This document shows positions 55,137 to 64,000 of a stretch of 64,000 nucleotides of DNA, piece by piece. A program made the translations under genes and the position numbers. How positions within the stretch are numbered: position 1 is the first letter of the stretch; each line of letters starts with the position of its first letter. The stretch is from Lantana camara (lineage: Eukaryota; Streptophyta; Magnoliopsida; Lamiales; Verbenaceae), in contig CM074857.1 of NCBI GenBank assembly GCA_037501455.1, positions 104,069,501-104,133,500 of the forward strand. Reading direction: 5' to 3'. The notes under the pieces are model-generated. The model was not told where the DNA came from, searched no databases, and worked only from the letters and a program-made list of their open reading frames with translations.

Positions 55137-56293
55137 TGAATTAATAAGATTCATTTGTTTGATAAAATCTTTTGTATTTACGGGTTCTATGGTTCCCACT
55201 GCTAGAAACGGAGCTTAGAGTGGAATTTACGGTCGTATTCATAGATCTTCTTGACCATGCATATTTTTTTCTTAAATTCAATTATGTGAGAAGCATTCGC
55301 TATGAGTCGATGCGCAAGAGGGTTTAGAGTTTTTAGAAGTATGATGAATTATAACTAGCTTCCATAGAGGATATATCATATATGTACAAGACTTTCACAG
55401 ATTGGAGGTGTCATCCTTTGGCCTCTCAGTTTATTGCTTGATACATAACCTCATCAATGAACATGACTTATCAACTTTTGAACTGTTACCATCATCAATC
55501 CCATTACATAAAACACTGACATACATATATCTATAGATAATAATATATATATACTGGTCCTTACTCTTATTATTCAAATGGGTCATCATGTCTTTCATGT
55601 ACCTCGATGCTGCCCATTCGTTCTTGTTTTACATGTATGTATAGTATGTATTGTTTTAAAAATCTTATTTGACTTATATACAGTAGTATTTCTATTTTCC
55701 AAGAAAATAAACTTATAAAGATTAAACTTTGAGACCGATATCAAATTCCAAAAAACATGCAAAAATATAGTCATTAATTATGAATGACGTTGCATTTTAA
55801 TTTATGTATCGATACATAGATTAATAATCACTCTTATTGAACTATTAAACACATAATTAATCAATCAGAATGCAATCTTCTCAACTGAAACTAATCACAT
55901 TTTACAAATATTACACATATATAAATTTATCCTTGTTTTGGCATCGAAACTCTTAAATTCTTTACTAATAAAATATATTTATTTATTTTGTTCAGGGAGA
56001 AAAAAAAATGCATTTTTTTAACCCCTAAAGTTGAAGATATGTGGTATCCAGTCCCTCATATTTTACTTAATTTATGTAAATGGTACAAGGTTATGACCAT
56101 TAATCCAATCTTTATAATAAGGCAACAAATTAATTAATTAAATTAATTAAAGTGCCTCAATTTGGTTATAAAAAATATTAAAATACGAGGGATCAAAAGG
56201 CCACAAAATTTCATACTTTTTGGGATGAAAAAAATACAATTTCTTTTTTTAAAAACCCTTATTTTTAATTTTTAAATTGATTTAATAATCTTA
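55137..56293. other. Intergenic region downstream of the YABBY gene
   Basis: AT-rich, no ORF with protein signature. The - strand YABBY 3' UTR probably lies in the last few hundred bases. Confidence 0.55.
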
Positions 56294-58952
56294 CTAAAAA
56301 CCAAGAGATTTGTTAGTGGCTTCTCCTGCAACTTGTTGGTCCAGCTTTGCTTGCTTGTTGCTCTCCAGCTTTAGTCCAAAATGGATATGAGGAAAATGTG
56401 CCCACTGCACAAATAATAAGAAAAAATAAATACAAATCTTATGCTTACATATATATATATGTAATACAAATTTTTCCTTATCATATATATATATATATAT
56501 ATATATGATACATTTATTGTGACATCTTATTAGTGATAAGAGAAATCTTGTTACAAGAACATAGTGTCCTCGTTTTGTGTGACTAAACCGAATCTCCTAT
56601 TCCATTTATATATTTCATTTTATGTTTCATTCATTCATACGTGTTACGTGTATTTGTAGGCGCAATTGAGAGTTGAAGATAAAATCTTGTAGTTTTTTTT
56701 TTTTTTTCAGATTTTAATTATTTTTCTCTCCTAATTAATCTCAATTCGTCAACCAATACAATTGACGCGTATGACTAAGTGAAACAAAAAATAAAAATAC
56801 GTGACTAAAACAGGAAATTCGTTGACGCAGACGACTGCAGTCTAAATCCAACTTAATCATTAATTAATTAAAACCAATCACATAAAATATTCTTTAAACT
56901 TCAAGGAAAATTATCCTTTATAATATACTATTAATTGCATGCTACCCAATAAAGGCTAGTAATTGTAATTAAATAATGAATGAGAATTAGATACTATCAT
57001 ATATAATTAAGTTTATTAATGATGAAGATTAAGAAAAACTTACATTCTTTGCAGCTGTACTAAAAGCTTCCCTGTGGCTTATTTCAGGATTGCTTGCTTT
57101 TATCCTCTGTATCTCCTCTCTGTAAATATTATACCACAGCATAAATTACTTAGGTAATTTAAGAAAAACAATGTTATTAATTAATTCTTACAGAAAATTA
57201 CTCTTTTCGTCCGACAAAATAATCCATTTTTAATTTCTTTTTCCCCCTCTTGGCTTGGTAAAATGAAACTAATACTTACTTTATAAAACGATTATAAGCT
57301 GATGGAACACGTTGTCTTTTCTCTGGGGCTGCAGAAACACAAAACATGCATAAAATTACAAAGGAAAATGAGATAATAATTAATAAAATAAGTCAAATTG
57401 ATATGGAGTCAAACAATATTAATTCAAGATTATCAGGATCAGTGTAAAGTTTTTCCAATTAATAGTAGTTGCATATCTAAGAATTTAACCCGTTAATTAA
57501 GCTATACTTAGTGCATCACAAAACCTTTAAGAATCTCTAAAACCTGAAATATTAAGTAACATATACCACTTAGTACCAAAAAGTTCAACAAACAGTAGCT
57601 ACTGCAAGAAGTCTGCTGAAAACCGACGAAACAAAAATCAACCAAGTTACCCGATTGTGCTCCCAAGTGAAATATAAGATAATATAAATTAAATGGCTTT
57701 TATTGGTGTTGGGATATTATGAATATCTTATGTATAAAGAAGTGTTGCCTGATCATATATCGATCTGTGTATATTAAGTACTATAGGCTATGTTTGAGGT
57801 GCTAGTGTTTGCTGATGAGTTGTGTACAAATGTAATGTCACTATCGCAAACAGGCCATAGATCAAGAAAATATATGTCAGATCCTCTTTTTAGATTTTTT
57901 TTTTTAATATATATATATATAAATAATTTATTTATTAAAAATACATGAAATTCAATAAAACTGTAACACATCTTCTAAGTATAATTTAAATTCGTACCAA
58001 GTGAGAAACAAATACAATAGAGGCAAGTAGGGCTAGCTAAATACATGTTATTATTATTATTATTATTATTATTTTTTTTTTTTTTTTTTTTTTTTTTTTA
58101 TTAAAGTTAGGAATTCTGCATTATGTGCTATAAAATTTTGATAAAATTTTCTGACTCCATCCCTATATGCAAAAACGTATGAACAAAACTTACGGCGGAT
58201 TGGAGCCATCTTAGGTTGTTCATGATCCGCTTGGAATGGACTAAATCTATTGCACTTTGAAGATGAGCCGTTGTCTCCAATGTTAGCTGCATCCGCGACG
58301 AGGGATTGCTGCTTCTGGAGCTTCATTCGTGCGAATAATTAATCAAATGGTTAAGTTAATTGTTAACTTGTCCAATTAACATTGTAAAATGAAGCTACAA
58401 TTAGCTAAGATTATACAACGATTTAAATTGTTACATTAAACATGAAAAAGAATGAAAATAGAAGGTTCAATCCCTAAGAAAGAAAATGAATTAGAAATTT
58501 GGAAGAAAAAATTAAGGGCTAAAAGGATAAACCTTAAGTAAGAGTATGTGTGTGAGAGTGAGAGTTTTGCAATAATTTTAGTCCTACCGTAATTCGATTA
58601 AATTCAATATAATAATATGTGGACGATTGTTTTACACTTATGGTATGTATCACTGGAATTTCTAAGAAGAATAACCAACTAAAATGACAAGTGTAATACA
58701 CTTCTCTTGTGATCCGTTGAAATTCGATCGATTTAGACGAGCCCGGATTATAATTTTCATGAAAAAATATAGATATAATGGGAAACTAAAAATAGATTCC
58801 TTGAATGTACGTACTTCCTGTAAATCCTGTGCTATGATCAAAAGCTGAAAACACACAAGAATCTGAAACTGTGAGTATCCAACGCACATATACGCACAAG
58901 AATCTCTGAAACTGTGCATCTATATATCCAACACACACACAGGTGTACGTGT

Positions 58953-58984
<32 letters not shown>

Positions 58985-59161
58985 CCTGGAAATCTTGAAG
59001 GTGAACAGACTGAAGCAAAGCTCCCATATTAACTGAGAGCAGATTGGCACAATGCCCACATCTAACTGCCACAATGGTGAACATGCTCCCGCATGGAACA
59101 CTAACCTGCACACATATACATACATTTTATTCATTTCTCATATATACATACATATATATAT

Positions 59162-59214
<53 letters not shown>

Positions 59215-61169
59215 CAAAGCCTCCATTGATCAACAAAACCCTAGACAGTGAAGCTCTTCTTAACTCTATGTATGGTGTGATCAATGAGTAATTTATTTAA
59301 GTATTCATTCTTAAAATTAAAATGAGATTAATTATAATTACCATAAGGATGAAAGCAATTAATAAAGCAAAAGAAAAATGGCAGGGAATGGAGATTGGAG
59401 AATCAAATGCCTTCAGAATGCCAAAAAAGAAAGTAAACTTTAATCTGTTCTCAAATCAAGAAAACTTGAACAAATTACAAAAAAAAACCCCATATTTCAT
59501 TTTATTTTTTTATTAAAAAAAAATAAAGGCCTTTTTTTTATTTGGGCATTTATTCAAAATGCAAAAGGGTACTCTAAAGTCTAAATCTTTATATATCTCA
59601 AAAATTCTGCATTTTTTGTCAATGTCTCGAGGAACAAGTTAGTTAATGCAGCTTTCAGAAGGTACAAATTTGAACACCTTCAAGAAAAAATGTCCATAAT
59701 ATATATATATATATTGCAAATATCAAAGCCCCTCATATATGAGCACGATATGTAAAAAGAAGCCCTCATCTCTCTCTTTCCTTTCAGTGCTTCTGACTTT
59801 TCTGCTTCACTGACACCATCACTGATCTCTCTCTCTATAAATATACATACAGAGGGAGAGAGATGGAGAGAGAGGGAGGGAGAGAGACAACGACGTGACT
59901 GGAACGGAATTCATCAAAAGACCATGACGAAGAACGCCATCAATAAGATACCATGCATACATAATTGCTGCTTTTTTTCACAGACTGTAAAATGAAGGGA
60001 GGGGGGCCATTGTTATTTCAAATCAGCTCACAAATTTCATAGTACTTTTCAAAGCAAGATCTCAACAATTACAAAAGCACTTTTGAGGATTTTCTTTTGT
60101 CATACATATCATAAAAACCCAAAATAGTGCCATCAGATTTCACACAAAAGCTGAGGGAAAAAATAAAAGTTAAAACTTGGTGTCAAACAGAAGCACCCAT
60201 TTTCACACAGTGTTTGTATGTGTTTACAGATGTATGTAGAGAAATAGTACACAGTATTTAGTGGGTTGCCGTACGAACACGAGGGAAATTTCAGCAGAAA
60301 ATAGATGAGTAATAAATTGGAAGGATTTAATGTAAAGCTATTACAGCAATCAGAAATTAATTCAATTAATTAATCTCTCTTCCTTGACAAGTCAAGGCTA
60401 GTGTTGCTTCAAACATGGAAAAGGAAACATCTTTAAGACCATGGAGCTCGCTAGAACTCAGAAAGAACCCTAAAAAAATGTAAATAAGAAAATAGGGTTA
60501 CAGTAAAAGTTGAAAAGACATTAAATTTCCATCTGTTTTGGTAGATCATCACTAGGGTTTCCCCAGAAATAATTTTTAAAAAAAAATGTTTTAAAGATAT
60601 GTTTTTTTTTTTCAGATTCGAAGTTATTAGTTCAAAGATTAACTAAATTAACCAAAAAAATAAAAGAAAAACCCCAACTTTTGAAGGAAAAAATAATGAA
60701 GGGTCATGAAATTTCAACATAAAATATCAACTGGTCATAATCCATGACTTTCTTGCAGTTTCAGGTCGGAAATTTTCATCACTCCAAACGAATCAACATA
60801 AAATACCATAATACTATATATGGGTAAACAAAAGTACAAACAATTGGGCATAAAACCCACTTTTCTAAGACTGCAAATTCTTTCAGTTTCGCATGATTCC
60901 TTCTTCAGAAAAACTCGCCTCAGAAATGGGGGAAAATGTAATTATCAAAGAAACCCTAAAAAAACCCGTCCTGAATTAGGACAAAGAACTCAGTTTCTCC
61001 CTCTTACACCCTATTGATCAAGCTGAAATCTTTACCCCTCCAGGATCTTGATTACACAACACATACTCAAAGCTTAAAAATTGTACATAATTCATGTTTA
61101 TAGTACCGCTAGAATCGTGTTGCAGAAGTTGCAGTGAACATAACAAACTCTTTCCGATGTCATCTCCAT
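56294..61169 (-). CDS. YAB2: YABBY transcription factor, YAB2-like, 191 aa
   Basis: Seven exons on the - strand: 61169-61107, 59105-58986, 58844-58815, 58320-58194, 57328-57280, 57119-57044, 56404-56294. All are GT-AG and in frame; seven small exons is usual for YABBY genes. The start is [16 protein letters not shown]. The C2C2 zinc finger uses C13/C16 and C37/C40 ([13 protein letters not shown]). The middle (62-113) is Gln/Ser-rich and ends KMAPIR. The HMG-like YABBY domain runs [24 protein letters not shown]...[27 protein letters not shown] (about 113-165), and the tail is [13 protein letters not shown]. It is a nuclear DNA-binding protein setting abaxial and lamina growth in leaves and floral organs. 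QDLQ plus SSSKCNRF...PKMAPIR points to YAB2 over YAB5 or FIL. Intron 1 is 2.0 kb and contains a (GA)n tract. Confidence 0.9.
58037..58099. repeat. (TTA)n plus poly-T tract in YABBY intron 4
   Basis: About nine ATT units followed by a run of roughly 27 T. On the gene's strand this is poly-A then AAT repeats, about 95 bases downstream of the exon 4 donor. Confidence 0.88.
59170..59213. repeat. (GA)n microsatellite in YABBY intron 1
   Basis: About 22 GA units, 65 bp upstream (on the gene's strand) of exon 2. A second GA-rich stretch lies at 59851-59888. Confidence 0.95.
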
Positions 61170-64000
61170 CGAATTTTCAGCCGGATCGATCGCCGGAGGA
61201 GAGGATTTTTTCTAGTTCTTGAAGAAGAAAGGGCTGTGGTATACAATCCAGCTGAATATCACAAGAAAGAAGCTCAAAAAAGAAATCAAGAACGAGAGAG
61301 AGATAGGGAGAGAGAAGGAGAGAGAGAAAGAGAGAAATGTGTGTAGAGAAGTGAATGAAATTAGATGAGAAGATATTGGGAGAGTGAGTAGTGAAGTGGG
61401 AGTACGAATTTTAGTGGTATTTTGTAATGGGGTTTGTGGGAAAGAAAGGATGGTTTTCATAAATGGAAAGATGTATATTGTAGAGAAGGGGCCGGGGGGG
61501 TGAGGGGGGAGGGGGCGGGGGCGGGGGCCGGGGGGGGCTGAATTATGATTGAAGGAATGAGTGGGTGGGATTCATCTGTTTTAATATTTGTATCCATTTT
61601 ACTCTGCATTTTGTGCAGCGGACTAGGGGGGCGATATATTAATGCTTTGGAATGTTTTAGGGATTAGAGACTTAGCTCATCACTTACTTACATAACTGTA
61701 TATATATATATGTATAAGCCCTAATTCTAGAGAGACAAAATTGATCCAACTTTTTCATCACTTTAGATGACATATCATGTATGTATACCCCATTTGGCCC
61801 TAACTTAATAATGTATATATGTAAAAGAAATATCAAGAAAAAGTTAGGGTTTTTAATCTCGCGGAGATGCGCATCGTTGATTTAGAAAAGAAATTAACGC
61901 GTAGCTTTATTCAGTAAAGTTAGTCAATCATGTCATGAGTGTACCCCATTGTATAATTGATTGCTTTCTTGGAATATATACCAATTGCTACATTCGTGGA
62001 AAGACACAAATATTAGTTTCGAGTTTCGACCAACATATTAGCCCTTTTTAATTTATCGTATGCCCTAATGATTTTAAATATTTTTCTTCTCTATTGTATC
62101 ATGATTTCTATGTACTTTTTTTTTTATATAATTGTTGGTGATTTTATAATAATTTGTTTCTAAATTAGAGTGTTTTGAACAAAGAACTTAAAATGTTGTT
62201 TCTAAATTAGATGTTCCTCTAATTAATAATACTTCTTTTTTCTATTTCAAGAAGAATATATATAAGCCCTAAGTCAACATAAATGTTGATTTTGCCGCCC
62301 CCACAAAAATATATTAGAATTAATTATAGAATTGAAAAGTACGTTTTTGTGGGTTTATTATTATTATTTTGTAATCATTTTAATTTTTGATAATTAATTT
62401 TTTATGTATGGGATTGACTTTAAGGGCAAGAGACTTTAAAAAAACAGCATAAAATTGTCCCATAATACGTCAAATAGCAAGAAATGTGCAGACATGACAG
62501 ATGAGACGCAACTTCAAAGAATTGTAAAGATTTGACAGCATACACTAACATGTGATGTGTTGCATAATTATTAGACTTCTAATGCATGCCGTTAAACACA
62601 AAAATAGCCCTATAATATTACTAATTACAACAATTATTATTTTGTCAACATGCATGCATGCATGACTAAATGAGATTTTTTTAATATTAATTAAGAATTA
62701 CATTAATTAGCATACATCCATAGCTTCTAATAATTACATTTTTATTTCTTAATTTTTTATTAAATAAAATTCTTAGCAAACATAGATTATTGATCTCAAT
62801 GTTTGAAAATCTAATATATTCCTCATTATAATTGAATAAGGAAAGTTTCAAATTTGATATATCAACTAAACCGATTCAACATTTTTGATACGTTTCATTT
62901 TTCGATGATAAAATAGAACCGAATTTTAATAATCATATAGTTTAATGTATTTTTTTTTTTATCGGAACCTAATTTTGCCCGCCGAAAACTCGACCCATTT
63001 GTACATGTGGTGATCAACTCCTAGTTCATCACGTGTGCGACTAACAAATTCAGTTTTCGATCAAAAATATGCATTAAATTACTTGATGTTAAAGATACGG
63101 TTCAATTTTACCGCAGAAAAGGAAAATATACCAAAAATATTAAATTAACTGAATTGATATATCAAATTTACAATTTTTCTCTCACTAAATATAATAAAGC
63201 AAATCCTAGCCTATTATAATTTAATTAAAGTACAAGAATAAGTAATTAATTAAGCAAATTCCAAAAGTATCGCAAATATACTCTCTCTAATAGTAAAACT
63301 TACATTAGAACTAATTAAATCCAAAATGAGCTAATTTTATACCATGTAAATAGTAAACACAATTGTATTTTAATTATATACGAAATTGCTAATTCTATTA
63401 ATAAACTTGACACTTGTAATTTACACAGTTAAATTCTGATTTAGTACACAACATGTAAAGAAAGCGAAAGCACATCAGCAAAATCACAAAACAAAATGAT
63501 TTCTTTTGTAACAAACAAAATTAAGCTGGGGCAACTAATGAGTAATGAGTGTTACTTAACAAAATCAATTATCGATAGAATTCCCACCAAATATTCCGAT
63601 TAAATATAGACAATTAATCGATAAACGTGTCGTCACTAATAACTTTTGTGGGATTGTTTGTAATTTGCTTATCAATTAGAGTATTTTTACGTTTAATCAT
63701 GTGACATTAAGTAATTACAACTCGTACTCCCTTAAATAAAAATATTAAATAATTTACCCTTTCAAATTTGAAAAATTACAAATAAATTTACTCCAGTAGG
63801 ATTTTTCACGATTGTTTTTTTCGAATTGATTATATTTTATCACTAATTAGTTTCTCACCTTTTCACAAATTTTTTTTTTTTTCAAATTGATTAATTTCAT
63901 CACTAATTAGTTTCTCACCGCTAATTGACTGGAAAAAAAATCATTATGAATATCAATTTGCAAATTAATCATGTGTTGATCATCCAAAAAACTTCGTAAA
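61170..64000. other. YABBY 5' leader, promoter region and AT-rich spacer
   Basis: 61285-61340 is GA-rich (CT-rich on the gene's strand), a usual plant leader feature. The G-rich cluster follows at 61488-61537. Beyond about 61700 it is AT-rich with no gene seen. A 78-bp direct repeat around CACTAATTAGTTTCTCACC lies at 63841-63919. Confidence 0.6.
61488..61537 (+). promoter_or_regulatory. G-run cluster (possible G-quadruplex) upstream of the YABBY gene
   Basis: At least eight runs of three or more G within 50 bases on the + strand (template strand of the gene), 320-370 bp upstream of the start codon. Very unlike the AT-rich flanks. A regulatory role is inference. Confidence 0.6.

Noticed and set aside
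59044..59291. + strand ORFs with Arg-Glu repeats
   Set aside because: They read the (GA)n microsatellite and the reverse of YABBY exon 2.

Overview
This window is nuclear DNA of a flowering plant, most likely a eudicot. Evidence: very AT-rich spacers, many small exons with GT-AG introns, plant-only gene families (YABBY, CCB2, a plant UBP with a DUSP domain) and nested plant transposons. I cannot name the species. There are no bacterial-type operons, CRISPR arrays or rRNA genes.

Layout. 1-9807 is the 3' part of a degenerate Ty3/gypsy element of the Tat type: a decayed protease-RT-RNase H-integrase on the + strand, a long ORF on the opposite strand with its own TATA-like box, and the 3' LTR. 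9808-31689 is a nested graveyard of transposons. It holds two related Helitrons (14460-17948 + and 28399-30601 -), a 2.5 kb copia-type element carrying only gag (18395-20916), a Mutator-like element with long inverted arms (24390-27123), a small Mutator-type MITE (22655-22799), a tRNA-derived SINE (27868-27975) and two solo LTRs of the first Ty3 family (15631-16453 and 25242-26088). Most of these boundaries rest on target-site duplications or terminal motifs read directly from the sequence.

31690-61169 is the gene-bearing part. In order: a strictosidine-synthase-like beta-propeller gene (+, 4 exons, 391 aa); a foldback element full of nested palindromes (34929-35973); a broken Y14 RNA-binding-protein fragment (-); CCB2, a chloroplast cytochrome b6f haem-assembly factor (-, at least 6 exons); UBP8-like ubiquitin protease (+, 13 exons, 893 aa), divergent from CCB2; two hAT elements (51471-51935, 53627-55128); and a YABBY2-like transcription factor (-, 7 exons, 191 aa). 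All exon joins of the SSL, UBP8 and YABBY models and the first five joins of CCB2 keep frame and use GT-AG sites. The genes have unrelated roles and do not form a pathway. 61170-64000 is the YABBY 5' flank and contains a striking G-rich cluster.

The most unusual structures are the interrupted antisense gene inside the Ty3 element, the palindromic array at 35206-35580, the solo LTR nested in a MULE that itself split a tandem repeat, and the CCB2 3' end running towards a Y14 pseudogene. No clearly new biological system is demonstrated.
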